DNA of 64,000 bases from Pseudomonas sp. ADAK18. GTDB lineage: Bacteria; Pseudomonadota; Gammaproteobacteria; Pseudomonadales; Pseudomonadaceae. The translations under genes and the position numbers were made by a program. Positions within the stretch are counted from its first letter, which is position 1, and every line of letters begins with the position of its first letter. Where the stretch lies: positions 289,001 through 353,000 of the forward strand of contig NZ_CP052859.1 in the NCBI RefSeq assembly GCF_012935695.1, in the 5' to 3' direction. This document shows, piece after piece, positions 18,015 to 27,362 of this stretch. A model generated the notes under the pieces. That model saw only the letters and a program-made list of their open reading frames with translations. It made no database searches and had not been told where the DNA came from.

Positions 18015-18328
18015 AACCCGGTGGTTAATGGCGCTCCACTGTTGGGCGGCCGTTGAAGAGGGGGAGGGCTATCGCCATCGGTCATCACCGCGAGGATTTC
18101 CATGGCGCTGTGGCCCTGTTCGATGGCGATGCCAAATTGCACACTTTGCACCAGGCGCCTGAGGCGTTGCGGGTCGTTGCGTTGTGCGGCGCTGATCATG
18201 CGTTTGGCCACTACGCCGTTATCGTCGGAAAGGGTCAGCATGATGCTGCCGTCCAGGCGTTGAATGCTCAAATTGACCCGGTATTGGGGGCTAAAGGTGT
18301 CGGTGATGATCTGAAAAGGATTGTCCAT
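18011..18328 (-). CDS. DUF3509 family protein
   Basis: A 105-residue protein with the pseudomonad DUF3509 signature: MDNPFQIITDTFSPQYRVNL, then DGSIMLTLSDDNGVVAKR, then DPQRLRRLVQSVQFGIAIEQG. The family is small, cytoplasmic and of unknown function. The C-terminal tail after about residue 85 is Pro-rich and variable. It converges on psiE with a four-base overlap of stop codons, so the two mRNAs have complementary 3' ends. Confidence 0.85.
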   Translation of the reverse strand: MDNPFQIITDTFSPQYRVNLSIQRLDGSIMLTLSDDNGVVAKRMISAAQRNDPQRLRRLVQSVQFGIAIEQGHSAMEILAVMTDGDSPPPLQRPPNSGAPLTTGF

Positions 18329-18512
18329 GGTGCGCTACCGCCTGATAAGAGCATGCAGTCATTGACGGTCGGTGTCGGGATTAGTTCGCGTTTCCAGACC
18401 ACCGGCCATTCGCTCGCTGAGGTTTTCACAAGGTCCGTTTTCCTCATGAGGGGTAGAGCAAGGGCCGTGCCGTTTAGGCAAGATGCGATTCTACGGGTAG
18501 CCACAAAACCCA

Positions 18513-18602
18513 TGTGGGAGCGGGCTTGCTCGCGAAGGCGTTGGGTCAGTCACCAGATGTGTTGACTGATCGACCGCCTTCGCGAGCAAGCCCGCTCCCA
18601 CA
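18513..18602. repeat. REP pair (BIME-like palindrome)
   Basis: Inverted cores TGTGGGAGCGGGCTTGCTCG and its complement, with a 45-base centre that itself is partly palindromic. It lies between the divergent side of DUF3509 and the end of the serine transporter gene. Confidence 0.9.
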
Positions 18603-18638
18603 TTTGATGGGCGTTGTTCTTGAGGTTTGTGTTCCGTT

Positions 18639-19934
18639 TCAGGGCATGAACGAGAAAACGATCGCAGACAGCGCAATCAGCCCGATCAACACCACAAACA
18701 CGTTCGATGCCTGGCCCGAGTACTGGCGCAAAGATGGCACGCGCCGAATGGCGTACATCGGCATCAGGAATAACAGGCAGGCGATGATTGGCCCGCCCAG
18801 GGTTTCGATCATGCCCAGGATGCTCGGGTTGAAGGTGGCGACGGCCCAGCAGGTCAATACCATGAACAGCGCGGTGCTGCGCTCCAGCCATTTGGCCGAC
18901 ATCGAGCGGTTGCGCCCGCGCAGGGATTTGACGATCAGGCCCTGGAAGCCTTCGCTGGCGCCGATGTAATGGCCCAGGAACGACTTGGTGATTGCCACCA
19001 GCGCGATCAACGGCGCGGCGTAGGCGATCACCGGGGTCTGGAAGTGGTTCGCCAGGTAAGACAGGATCGAGATGTTCTGTTCCTTGGCCGCCGCCAGGTC
19101 TGCGGGGGACAAGGCCAGCACGCAACTGAAGCAGAAGAACATCACCGTCAGCACCATCATGCTGTGGGCGATGGCCAGGATGCCGCTGCTTTTACGCTCG
19201 GCTTGCGGGCCGTAGACGCGTTTCTGGTCGACCGCAAAGGCGGAGATGATCGGCGAATGGTTGAAGGAGAACACCATTACCGGAATCGCCAGCCACAGGG
19301 TCTTGAAGAACAGCGGCAGCGGCATGCCTTCACTGGCGGAGGCGAAGAACGCACCGTTCCAGTTGGGGATCAGGCTCAGGCCCAGCAGCAGCAAGGCGGC
19401 GACGAACGGGTAGACCAGCACGCTCATGGCCTTGACGATCACGCCCTGGCCGCAACGCACGATTGCCATCAGGCCGAGGATCAGCACCAGGGACAGGATC
19501 GCCCGAGGCGGCGGTGCCATGTGCAGTTGGTGTTCCATGAAACTGCTCAAGGTGTTGGTCAGCGCCACGCTGTACACCAGCAGGATCGGGAAGATCGCAA
19601 AGAAATACAGCAGGGTGATCAGCTTGCCGGCGCCGACGCCGAAGTGTTCTTCCACCACGTCGGTGATGTCACCGGATTTGCCTGACAACACAAAGCGCGT
19701 CAGCCCACGGTGAGCGAAGAAGGTCATCGGAAAGGCCAGCAGCGCCAGCACGATCAGCGGCCAAAAGCCGCCGACGCCGGCGTTGATCGGCAGGAACAAG
19801 GTGCCAGCCCCGATGGCTGTGCCGTAGAGGCCGAGCATCCAGGTGGTGTCGTGTTTGTTCCAGCCTTTTGTGACGGTGCTTGCAGTCAGGTCTACAGCGG
19901 GATTTTCGGCAGCAGGTGTACGTACATCGGTCAT
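18639..19934 (-). CDS. sdaC: Serine/threonine transporter of the HAAAP family
   Basis: A 431-residue inner-membrane protein with about 11 hydrophobic segments. The first helix holds GLYGTAIGAGTLFLPINAG, characteristic of the hydroxy/aromatic amino acid permease family (SdaC/TdcC), which import L-serine or L-threonine with protons. I chose the ATG at 19934, which has a GAGG site; a longer frame adds 12 residues without one. It lies 60 bases downstream of sdaA on the same strand, so serine uptake and serine deamination are likely one operon. Confidence 0.88.
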   Translation of the reverse strand: MTDVRTPAAENPAVDLTASTVTKGWNKHDTTWMLGLYGTAIGAGTLFLPINAGVGGFWPLIVLALLAFPMTFFAHRGLTRFVLSGKSGDITDVVEEHFGVGAGKLITLLYFFAIFPILLVYSVALTNTLSSFMEHQLHMAPPPRAILSLVLILGLMAIVRCGQGVIVKAMSVLVYPFVAALLLLGLSLIPNWNGAFFASASEGMPLPLFFKTLWLAIPVMVFSFNHSPIISAFAVDQKRVYGPQAERKSSGILAIAHSMMVLTVMFFCFSCVLALSPADLAAAKEQNISILSYLANHFQTPVIAYAAPLIALVAITKSFLGHYIGASEGFQGLIVKSLRGRNRSMSAKWLERSTALFMVLTCWAVATFNPSILGMIETLGGPIIACLLFLMPMYAIRRVPSLRQYSGQASNVFVVLIGLIALSAIVFSFMP

Positions 19935-19994
19935 CGATATTGCCTCGTTATTATTCTTGCGCGGGCTCACGTTGGGACGGTCAGCGAATGCTCC

Positions 19995-21371
19995 TCAGCA
20001 TTCCACCCAGCTAACGGCCAGGCCGCCCCGTGAAGTTTCTTTGTATTTGTCGTGCATGTCGGCGCCGGTGTCGCGCATGGTGCGGATCACCCGGTCCAGG
20101 GAGATGAAGTGTTTGCCGTCACCGCGCAGGGCCATTTGCGTGGCATTGATCGCTTTGACGGCGGCGATCGCATTGCGCTCGATGCACGGCACCTGAACCA
20201 GGCCGCCGACCGGGTCGCAGGTCAGGCCGAGGTTGTGTTCCAGGCCGATTTCAGCGGCGTTTTCCAGCTGTTCCGGGGTGGCGCCGAGGATGTCGGCCAG
20301 GCCAGCAGCGGCCATGGCGCAGGCAGAGCCGACTTCACCCTGGCAGCCGACTTCGGCGCCAGAGATCGAGGCGTTTTTCTTGCAGAGAATGCCGACAGCC
20401 GCTGCCGCGAGGAAGAAATTGACGACATCGTCGTCAGACGCTTCGGCGTTGAACTTCATGTAGTAATGCAGCACCGCCGGAATGATCCCCGCTGCGCCGT
20501 TGGTCGGCGCGGTGACCATGCGCCCGCCGGCCGCGTTCTCTTCGTTGACGGCCAGGGCGAACAGGTTGACCCATTCCATGGCCGACAAGGTCGACGTGAT
20601 GACGTTGGGTTTGCCGATTTCCAACAGGCTGCGGTGCAATTTCGCCGCGCGCCGTGGCACATCCAGGCCGCCCGGCAAGATGCCTTCATCCCGCAGGCCC
20701 TGCTCGACGCATTCGCGCATCACCGACCAGATATGCAGCAGGCCACTGCGAATCTCGGCATCGCTGCGCCAGGCCCGTTCATTGGCCATCATCAGTTCCG
20801 AGACCCGCAGGCCGTGCTTTTTGCACAGGCTCAGCAATTCGGCGGCGCTGGAAAAGTCGTAGGGCAATTGCACGTCGCTGGCGGGCGCAATGCCTGATTC
20901 GGCTTCGGCGGCTTCGATGATGAAACCACCGCCCACCGAGTAATAGGTCTGCTCGATCAGCAGGCCATTTTCCCCGTAGGCATGCAGGGACATGGCGTTG
21001 GGGTGGTAGGGCAGGCTTTCGTCCAGCAGCAGGAGATCGTGTTGCCAGTTGAAGGCAATCGACACTTTGCCTGCCAGCAGCAGTTGGCCCGACTCACGCA
21101 ACTGCTGAATACGCGGACCGATGCTGGTGGGGTCAACGCTATCAGGCCATTCGCCCATCAAGCCCATGACGCAGGCACGGTCGGTGGCGTGACCTACGCC
21201 GGTGGCGGACAAGGAGCCGTACAAGCGGACCTCCACGCGGCGGGTTTCACTCAGCAACTGCTGGTCAGCCAGGGCCTGGGCGAAGGTCGCCGCCGCACGC
21301 ATCGGACCGACGGTATGGGAGCTGGATGGGCCAATGCCCACCTTGAATAGATCGAAAACACTGATAGCCAT
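19995..21371 (-). CDS. sdaA: L-serine ammonia-lyase (iron-sulfur type)
   Basis: Converts L-serine to pyruvate and ammonia with a [4Fe-4S] cluster. The 458-residue single-chain form starts with MAISVFDLFKVGIGPSSSHT (beta domain) and has the alpha-domain cysteines expected for the cluster: CKKNAS, GCQGEVGSAC and TCDPVGGLVQVPC. It is followed by the serine transporter gene and is divergent from a DsdC-like LysR regulator, which probably senses serine and controls the operon. Oxygen sensitivity is expected from the cluster. Confidence 0.95.
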   Translation of the reverse strand: MAISVFDLFKVGIGPSSSHTVGPMRAAATFAQALADQQLLSETRRVEVRLYGSLSATGVGHATDRACVMGLMGEWPDSVDPTSIGPRIQQLRESGQLLLAGKVSIAFNWQHDLLLLDESLPYHPNAMSLHAYGENGLLIEQTYYSVGGGFIIEAAEAESGIAPASDVQLPYDFSSAAELLSLCKKHGLRVSELMMANERAWRSDAEIRSGLLHIWSVMRECVEQGLRDEGILPGGLDVPRRAAKLHRSLLEIGKPNVITSTLSAMEWVNLFALAVNEENAAGGRMVTAPTNGAAGIIPAVLHYYMKFNAEASDDDVVNFFLAAAAVGILCKKNASISGAEVGCQGEVGSACAMAAAGLADILGATPEQLENAAEIGLEHNLGLTCDPVGGLVQVPCIERNAIAAVKAINATQMALRGDGKHFISLDRVIRTMRDTGADMHDKYKETSRGGLAVSWVEC

Positions 21372-21508
21372 GCTAAAGCCTTACAAGCAATGGAGTAGGA
21401 ATCGCTGCCATGTTTTGTAGGACAAGCGGAATCGGCGCGATACTGAGCCTCTAGATCGGCACTGACCAACGAATTATCCTAAGACACCCTTTAGCAGGAC
21501 TAAACCCT

Positions 21509-22456
21509 ATGAACCGCCCGTTTCATGGTCAGACTTACGTTTGGCTGCACGTATTTTTGTGCGCTGCACGGCACTTGTCGTTCACCCGTTGCGCCGAAGA
21601 ACTGCACATCACGCCGGGGGCGGTCAGCCAGCAGATTCGTCAGTTGGAGGAGCGGTTGGGCTTTCGTCTGTTTCATCGACGGGCGCGTGGGGTGGAGTTG
21701 AGCGCCGAAGGCCAGCGGCTAGCGATTACCGTGGGTGAGGCGTACGGCAGCATTGACGCCGAGCTGCAGCGCCTGGACGCCGGCATGATCAGCGGCACCC
21801 TGCGCCTGCGCTCGATTCCCTCGTTCCTGGGCAAGTGGCTGACCCCGCGCCTACCGCGTCTGCAACAGCGCTTTCCGGATATTCAACTGCGCCTGGTGGC
21901 CGAAGACAGCAGCGTGGCCCTGCACGAGGGCGACTTTGACCTGGCCATCGACCTCAATGACGGCAGCTATCCCGGTTTGTTATCCACAGCCCTGCTGGAT
22001 GAGCAGATCTTCCCGGTGTGCGCGCCGAGCCTGCTGCGAGGCCGGCCGCCGCTCCACGGCCCGGCGGACCTTGTGCATTTCCCGCTGTTGCACGACATCA
22101 CCGCCTGGCGTGGGAGTTATGAGTACGCGGAATGGGAGTTTTACCTGAATGCTATCGGCTATGACGCGGCGGATGTGCGCCGTGGGCATACCTTCAACCG
22201 CAATCACCTGACCATTGAAGCCGCCATCGCCGGCATGGGCGTGGCGATTGCCCGGCGTACCCTGCTCAATGACGAACTGGAGCGCGGCACCCTGATCGTG
22301 CCGTTCGGCGTGGCCGTGCCCAATCACAAGCGTTATGTGTTGCTGTACGCGCCGGGCGCGCTGAGCCATCCGGGCGTGCGGGCGGTGCATGACTGGCTGG
22401 TAGAGGAAGCAGAAATTTTTCGCGGATTGCACCCGTTGGGAGAGGGGCAACTTTGA
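21509..22456 (+). CDS. LysR-type regulator, DsdC/GcvA-like
   Basis: A 315-residue LysR-type regulator: N-terminal winged helix-turn-helix (SFTRCAEELHITPGAVSQQIRQLEE, about residues 25-50) and a periplasmic-binding-protein-like effector domain. Along its length it resembles DsdC, the D-serine deaminase activator. It is divergent from sdaA across 137 bases, the classic arrangement for a LysR regulator and its target, so control of serine catabolism is the likely role. The effector is inference. It is followed by a 212-base gap and an HPF/RaiA gene. Confidence 0.85.
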   Translation: MNRPFHGQTYVWLHVFLCAARHLSFTRCAEELHITPGAVSQQIRQLEERLGFRLFHRRARGVELSAEGQRLAITVGEAYGSIDAELQRLDAGMISGTLRLRSIPSFLGKWLTPRLPRLQQRFPDIQLRLVAEDSSVALHEGDFDLAIDLNDGSYPGLLSTALLDEQIFPVCAPSLLRGRPPLHGPADLVHFPLLHDITAWRGSYEYAEWEFYLNAIGYDAADVRRGHTFNRNHLTIEAAIAGMGVAIARRTLLNDELERGTLIVPFGVAVPNHKRYVLLYAPGALSHPGVRAVHDWLVEEAEIFRGLHPLGEGQL

Positions 22457-22594
22457 GGAATACGGGCGTAAGAAGATGTAACTAACTCCCCACCCTAACA
22501 GCGCTTTCGGCGGTTGTCAGACTTAATTTGTAATGTGGGATTTATCTTTGTAAAGGGCTTGAATTGTTCCTCTGTCTGCTCAATTGTGTAATCA

Positions 22595-22639
22595 GGAGGT
22601 CATGGTTTTCACCCCTCCGGTGAAGCAGGAGTGACCTCC
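22595..22639 (+). promoter_or_regulatory. Stem-loop in the leader of the HPF/RaiA gene
   Basis: GGAGGTCA (22595-22602) pairs perfectly with TGACCTCC (22632-22639), and an inner TTCACC/GGTGAA stem lies in the loop. The left arm contains AGGAGGT, a full Shine-Dalgarno match not followed by a supported gene. It sits about 30 bases before the start codon and may affect translation. Confidence 0.4.
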
Positions 22640-22668
22640 CGCGAGCTAGCTGAAATAAGGGAAGAACT

Positions 22669-23079
22669 ATGCAAATCCAAGTCAATAGCGATAACCATAT
22701 TGAAAGCAGCATCCGACTGGAGGAGTGGGTACGTACTACCATTGAGAGCACGCTCGAACGTTATGAAGAAGACCTGACCCGCGTTGAGGTCTACCTGCGG
22801 GATGAGAACGGCGACAAGCCCGGTCCCCACGATTTAAGTTGCCGATTGGAAGCACGGCCAAAGGGCCATCAACCGGTTTCGGTCTGCCATAAAGCCGATA
22901 CGCTGGAACAAGCGATCGATGGTGCGGCCAACAAGCTGGAGCATGCGCTGGAGCACTTGTACGGCAAACTGCGCGGCAAACCACGCGCCGCCGGTCAAGG
23001 CTTGCCGAATACCAAGGCCGACGAGGCCGAGCTTGAAGAGGAATTCCTGGAAAACGAACAGGCTGCGCTTAACGGCTGA
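22669..23079 (+). CDS. HPF/RaiA family ribosome-associated protein
   Basis: A 136-residue protein. Residues 1-100 match the ribosome hibernation factor fold (beta strand MQIQVNSDN, then helix WVRTTIESTLERYEEDLTRVEVYLRDENG, then LEARPKGHQPVSVCHKADTLEQAIDGAANKLEHAL); the acidic tail (EAELEEEFLENEQ) is an extension. Family members bind the decoding centre and shut down idle ribosomes. It is not the rpoN-linked copy, so it is probably a stress paralogue. A GGGAAGA site precedes the ATG, and the leader holds a stable stem-loop. Strong terminator downstream. Confidence 0.85.
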   Translation: MQIQVNSDNHIESSIRLEEWVRTTIESTLERYEEDLTRVEVYLRDENGDKPGPHDLSCRLEARPKGHQPVSVCHKADTLEQAIDGAANKLEHALEHLYGKLRGKPRAAGQGLPNTKADEAELEEEFLENEQAALNG

Positions 23080-23106
23080 TAGCTGATGGTTTTTTCAACC
23101 CTACTG

Positions 23107-23140
23107 AAAACGGGCCTGCATCTGCAGGCCCGTTTTGTAT
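23107..23140 (+). terminator. Rho-independent terminator of the HPF/RaiA gene
   Basis: A 13-bp perfect stem (AAAACGGGCCTGC 23107-23119 with GCAGGCCCGTTTT 23124-23136), 4-base loop, T-rich both sides; usable in either direction. Confidence 0.88.
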
Positions 23141-23180
23141 TTCAGGGTAGCGTCGGCTCTTGGACTCAGCGCAGATCAAG

Positions 23181-23270
23181 TGTGGGAGCGGGCTTGCTCG
23201 CGAAGGCGGTGGATCAGTCAAAGTATCTGGTGACTGATACACCGCCTTCGCGAGCAAGCCCGCTCCCACA
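23181..23270. repeat. REP pair (BIME-like palindrome)
   Basis: Inverted REP cores of the same family as at 5520, 8315 and 18513, in the gap between the HPF/RaiA gene and the convergent fecA. Confidence 0.9.
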
Positions 23271-23307
23271 TTAGATCTCCATTTCCCCAGGCACTGGCGT
23301 CGAGCTT

Positions 23308-25653
23308 TTAGAACGCCACCGACGTTTGCACATACACCGTCCGCGGTTCGCCCACGTACTTACCCTTGTTGTTATCGTCAAACGAGCGCGTGTAGTACTG
23401 CTTGTTGAAGATGTTCTTCACCCCAACCGCCACATTCAAATCCGACAACTGCGGGCCAAAGTCATACGCCGCACGGCTGCTGAACAACATGTAGCCGGGG
23501 ATCCGCCCGGTGCTGCCGTCGGCGCTTTCCGCCTGGGTATTGGCGTTGTCGGCGAACTGGCTGCTCTGATAGCTGCTGTCCACATTCAGCTTCCACGGGC
23601 CTTCGGTGTAGCCGACGCCCAGGGTGCCTTTGTGCTTGGACGAGAAGGGCACGCGGTTGCCTTTGTTCGGGCCGTTTTCGCGGATGGTGGCGTCGACGTA
23701 GGCATAGGTGGCGTACACATCAAAACCGGCCAGGGCCGGGCTCAACCCGTCGAGGGCGTAGTTGATGCTGGACTCGATGCCCTGATGGCGGGTTTCACCG
23801 CGCGCAATCACCGTGTCGTTGGTCTGGTTGCTGTCGTACTGGTTGTCGAAGTTGATCAGGAACGCGCCGATTTCCGCCCGCAGGGTGCCGTTGTCATAGC
23901 GCGTACCCAGTTCCCAGGTGCGGGCCTTTTCCGGTTTCACTTCGCCGCTGTTCACACGGTTGGGCATTTGGCTGTACTGCACGCTGCCGAAGGAGCCTTC
24001 GGTGTTGGCGTAGAGGTTCCAGTCGTCGGTCAGGTGATAGAGCACGTTCAACGCCGGCAGGGCGGTGTTGTAGTCACCCTTGTATTTGACGTTGGTCAGG
24101 TTGTTGGTCTGTTGCGACTCGATCATCTCGTAGCGCACGCCCGGGGTGATGGTCCACTTGCCGATATCAATCCGGTCATCGATAAAGAACGCATGGGCTT
24201 CAGTACCGCCGCGGGTGTCGCGGTCGTTGCGGCTGTTGGTGCTGGGCAGTTGCTGGTTGGCGGTGATCGGCGTGCGGTAGCGCAATTCGTGGCCGGCTTC
24301 GTTGATGTAGCGATAGCCGACGCCTACTTCGTGGCTGCTTTCACCAAGATCGAAGCCTTGGGCGAAACGGGTTTCGAGGCCACGCACCCAATATTCGCGG
24401 GGTGACAGCGAGAGGAAGTTGCCTTGGTCCAGGTAACCGCTGCGCAGGGTCTTGGTGAAGAAGCTATTGACGGTGAATTCCCGGCGATCTTCCTGATAGC
24501 GATAGCCGAAGTTGAACATCGTGCGACGGCCCCAGAACTTGTCGTTGGGACGGGTGGACTGATACGGATCAGCCTTGTAGTCCGCCGCGCTCAAACCGCC
24601 GGGCATATCGGCCTGGCCTTCGTAGTACTGGGCCATGGCGTTGAAGCTGTTGGCTTCATCCAGTTGGTATTTGCCCTTGAGGATCAGGTCGTCGATTTGC
24701 GTGTCGCTGTGTTCGCGCCAGTCACCGCCGCGAGTGCCGGAGTAGAGGATCGCGCCGCCCAGGCCGTTGTCGGCAGTGCCGCCCGCCAGCAGGTTGCCGG
24801 TGGTCTTGAAGCCGTCATGGCTGGAGGACGGGCTGGTCTCGGTCTGCAAGCCGCCTTTGACGGTCGGCGCATCGGGAATCGCGCGGGTCACGAAGTTGAC
24901 GATGCCGCCGACGTTCTGCGGGCCGTAACGCACCGCGCCGCCGCCACGCACCACGTCCACCGCGTCCATGTTGCCCATGCTGATGGGAGCGAAGGACAGC
25001 TGCGGCTGGCCATACGGCGCGAAGGGCACCGGGATACCGTCCATCAAGACTGTGGAGCGCGACGCCAACCGTGGGTTGAGCCCGCGAATCCCGAAGTTCA
25101 GCGCCATGTCGTGGCTGCCAGTGCCGTTGTTTTCCGGGGCATTCACGCCGGGGATGCGGTTGAGCACGTCGCGGGCCTGGGTCGCGCCCTGGCGTTCGAA
25201 CTCTTCGCGGCGGATCACGTCACGGGCGCCGGGGTGTTCGAAGACGTTGGTCTGGGCGGCATCGCCCAACCAGTCGCCGACCACGCTGGAAGTGCCCAAC
25301 TCCAGGGTAGCCGGCGCGTTGACCGATTGCAGGCTGTAGGCGTTATCGCCTTCGGCACGCGCCTGCAAACCGGTGCCTTCCAACAGCTTTTGCAAACCCT
25401 CTTCGGCGGTGTAGTTGCCCGACAAACCATGGCTCTGCACACCAGCGGTGACTTGTGACCCAAAGGAAATCAACACGCCCACTTCCCGACCAAACTGATT
25501 CAGCGCCGCTTCCAGGGAGGAGGGCGCGATACGGTAAGGCTTGGTCTCGGCAGCTAAGACCAGCGGCAGTACCGTGAAACTGAGGCTGGCGCCCAGCAGC
25601 AGGTGGCGCAGGGTGCGAGCGAGTGGCGTCAGGCGAGTCGGTTGCTGGGGCAT
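23308..25653 (-). CDS. fecA: Ferric dicitrate TonB-dependent receptor FecA
   Basis: A 781-residue outer-membrane receptor very close to E. coli FecA over its length: signal peptide, STN signalling domain (about residues 35-110), the VVGDWLGDA TonB-box region, the plug (PGARDVIRREEFERQGAT, NRIPGVNAPENNGTGSHD) and a 22-strand barrel ending in VQTSVAF with terminal Phe. It imports ferric dicitrate and, through the STN domain, signals to FecR. I chose the ATG at 25653, which gives a normal signal peptide; a GTG at 25704 would add 17 residues. It is the third gene of fecI-fecR-fecA. Confidence 0.95.
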   Translation of the reverse strand: MPQQPTRLTPLARTLRHLLLGASLSFTVLPLVLAAETKPYRIAPSSLEAALNQFGREVGVLISFGSQVTAGVQSHGLSGNYTAEEGLQKLLEGTGLQARAEGDNAYSLQSVNAPATLELGTSSVVGDWLGDAAQTNVFEHPGARDVIRREEFERQGATQARDVLNRIPGVNAPENNGTGSHDMALNFGIRGLNPRLASRSTVLMDGIPVPFAPYGQPQLSFAPISMGNMDAVDVVRGGGAVRYGPQNVGGIVNFVTRAIPDAPTVKGGLQTETSPSSSHDGFKTTGNLLAGGTADNGLGGAILYSGTRGGDWREHSDTQIDDLILKGKYQLDEANSFNAMAQYYEGQADMPGGLSAADYKADPYQSTRPNDKFWGRRTMFNFGYRYQEDRREFTVNSFFTKTLRSGYLDQGNFLSLSPREYWVRGLETRFAQGFDLGESSHEVGVGYRYINEAGHELRYRTPITANQQLPSTNSRNDRDTRGGTEAHAFFIDDRIDIGKWTITPGVRYEMIESQQTNNLTNVKYKGDYNTALPALNVLYHLTDDWNLYANTEGSFGSVQYSQMPNRVNSGEVKPEKARTWELGTRYDNGTLRAEIGAFLINFDNQYDSNQTNDTVIARGETRHQGIESSINYALDGLSPALAGFDVYATYAYVDATIRENGPNKGNRVPFSSKHKGTLGVGYTEGPWKLNVDSSYQSSQFADNANTQAESADGSTGRIPGYMLFSSRAAYDFGPQLSDLNVAVGVKNIFNKQYYTRSFDDNNKGKYVGEPRTVYVQTSVAF

Positions 25654-25743
25654 GGAAGGCGGTCCTGAGAAGGAGAAGTCTGGGTGGCTTTCCTTCTCTG
25701 TCACGCGAGGTGCGGAAAACGGCTCACAGGTGCAAAAAATAAT

Positions 25744-26697
25744 TCAGGCGCGGGCTTCGACCGTCACCCAGTAGCGGGTAAAACGCCGCACTTTCACCGG
25801 CAGGCTGATTTCCAGCAGGTCGAGAATCCGCTCGCTGTCGTCCAGCGGGTAGCTGCCGGAGATCAGGAGGTTGGCCACTTGCGGATCGCAATTGAGTTGG
25901 CCGCGGCGATAGCGCCCCAATTCGTCGAGAAAATCCGCCAGGCGCATGTGGGCCGCCACCAGCATGCCGTCGGCCCAGGCGCCGCTGCCGGCATCGACGG
26001 ATTGTGCGGTGTCCCAGCCTTTACGGGTGAAGTTCACCTGACGGTTTTTTTCTACCGTCAGCGGCAGGCCGGAGTAGGCCTTGGGCGTGACCTCGACATG
26101 GCCGTCAAATACCGCCAGTTGGGTGTGATCGCTGAATTGCCGCACATTCAGTCGCGCCGCTTGGGTGCTCAGCAATCCTTGACCGGTCAGGACGCGCAGC
26201 GGGGTGGTGCCCGCGTTGCTGGTGAGCAAAATCTCGCCTTCGAGCAAACGAATCAGGCGTTGCTGGCCGTTGAAATGCACATCCACCGCGCTGCCGGTGT
26301 TGAGCTGCAGCTGACTGCCGTCGGCCAGTTGCACCTTGCGGCGCTGGCCCACGGGGCTGCGGTAGTCGGCGCTCAACGGTGGCAGCAGGTGTTTGTCCCG
26401 CAGGCCCCAGGTCACGGCCGAGCCGGCGCCGAGGATCAACAACAGTTTCAAGGCGTGGCGCCGGCTGCTGGACGTCGGTGCATTTAATGCCGCGTGGGCC
26501 AAGGGCGATGGCATGCCGCGCAGCCGCTGGTTGACCCGTTGAATATGCTCCCAGGCCCGTTGATGTTCGCTGTGGGCGTCCAGCCATTGCTGCCAGGCGG
26601 CCTGTTTGCGCGGGTTGAGCGGTGCCTGCTGCATTTCCATCAGCCAGTGCACCGCCTGTTCGGCGACTTGGGTGGAGAAGTTCGTGGCCGGGTTCAT
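25744..26697 (-). CDS. fecR: FecR anti-sigma/signal transducer
   Basis: A 317-residue inner-membrane protein: cytoplasmic N-terminal domain with the conserved W residues (WLMEMQQAPLNPRKQAAWQQWLDAHSEHQRAWEHI), one transmembrane segment (about residues 83-103) and a periplasmic FecR domain ending in LPVKVRRFTRYWVTVEA, the same ending pattern as E. coli FecR. It relays the receptor's iron-citrate signal to FecI. Its start overlaps the fecI stop by four bases (ATGA), implying coupled translation. Confidence 0.95.
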   Translation of the reverse strand: MNPATNFSTQVAEQAVHWLMEMQQAPLNPRKQAAWQQWLDAHSEHQRAWEHIQRVNQRLRGMPSPLAHAALNAPTSSSRRHALKLLLILGAGSAVTWGLRDKHLLPPLSADYRSPVGQRRKVQLADGSQLQLNTGSAVDVHFNGQQRLIRLLEGEILLTSNAGTTPLRVLTGQGLLSTQAARLNVRQFSDHTQLAVFDGHVEVTPKAYSGLPLTVEKNRQVNFTRKGWDTAQSVDAGSGAWADGMLVAAHMRLADFLDELGRYRRGQLNCDPQVANLLISGSYPLDDSERILDLLEISLPVKVRRFTRYWVTVEARA

Positions 26698-27182
26698 AGG
26701 GCGAAGTAACAGCGCAGGGCTGCCTTGTTGAGATGACGTTTGACGGTGGCGATGGAGATCTTCAATTCGGCACCGATTTGCGCGTAGGTCAAGCCGTCGA
26801 GTTGCGCCAGCAGGAAGGCGCGCTTGACCATGGTGGGCAAGCCGTCCAGCAATTGATCAAGCTCGATCAGGGTTTGCAGGATGATCGCCCGGTCTTCTTC
26901 CGAGGGCGTCACGCACTCAGGCATTTGCGCCAGGGCATCGAGGTAGGCGCGCTCCAGGTCTCGGCGGCGGAAATGGTTGAACAGCACGCGCTTGGCGATG
27001 GTGGTGAGGAAGGCACGGGGCTCGATCAGCGTCGGTGTTTGCGGCGCCGTCAGCACTTTGATGAACGTGTCCTGGGCCAGGTCGGCAGCACTGTCCGGGC
27101 AGCCGAGCTTGCGTCGCAACCAGCCGGTAAGCCAGTTGTGATGGTCGTGGTAGAGGACTTCGACAGTGGTGGACGGCCGCAA
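26694..27182 (-). CDS. fecI: FecI ECF sigma factor
   Basis: An ECF sigma factor of about 162 residues: region 2 (HHNWLTGWLRRKLGCPDSAADLAQDTFIKVL) and region 4 (LDGLTYAQIGAELKISIATVKRHL) match FecI. The start is uncertain; I prefer the TTG at 27182 because CCGGAG lies 8 bases upstream and the protein then begins just before the conserved region, as in FecI. A longer frame to 27263 adds 27 residues without homology. Fur control is likely from the box at 27313-27331, between this gene and the divergent iron operon. Confidence 0.9.
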   Translation of the reverse strand: MRPSTTVEVLYHDHHNWLTGWLRRKLGCPDSAADLAQDTFIKVLTAPQTPTLIEPRAFLTTIAKRVLFNHFRRRDLERAYLDALAQMPECVTPSEEDRAIILQTLIELDQLLDGLPTMVKRAFLLAQLDGLTYAQIGAELKISIATVKRHLNKAALRCYFAL

Positions 27183-27312
27183 CGTGCATACTCCGGCAGC
27201 ATCTGCATGCTTTAGAGAACAAGAATTGTTCGCATTGTAGTAGCGGCCGATGGCATTCGGCAATCAGTGGCAGACCGATGGAATGCGAATGCATCCGTTC
27301 TCTTTTGCTTAT

Positions 27313-27331
27313 GAGAATATTTATCATTAAT
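27313..27331. promoter_or_regulatory. Candidate Fur box between divergent iron operons
   Basis: GAGAATATTTATCATTAAT matches the 19-base Fur consensus at 13 positions. It sits 32 bases before the DUF3649 gene and about 130 bases from the fecI start, so it could repress both when iron is plentiful. Confidence 0.65.
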
Positions 27332-27362
27332 ATTGCGCCCTGATAAATCAGGCGTTGCCCGC

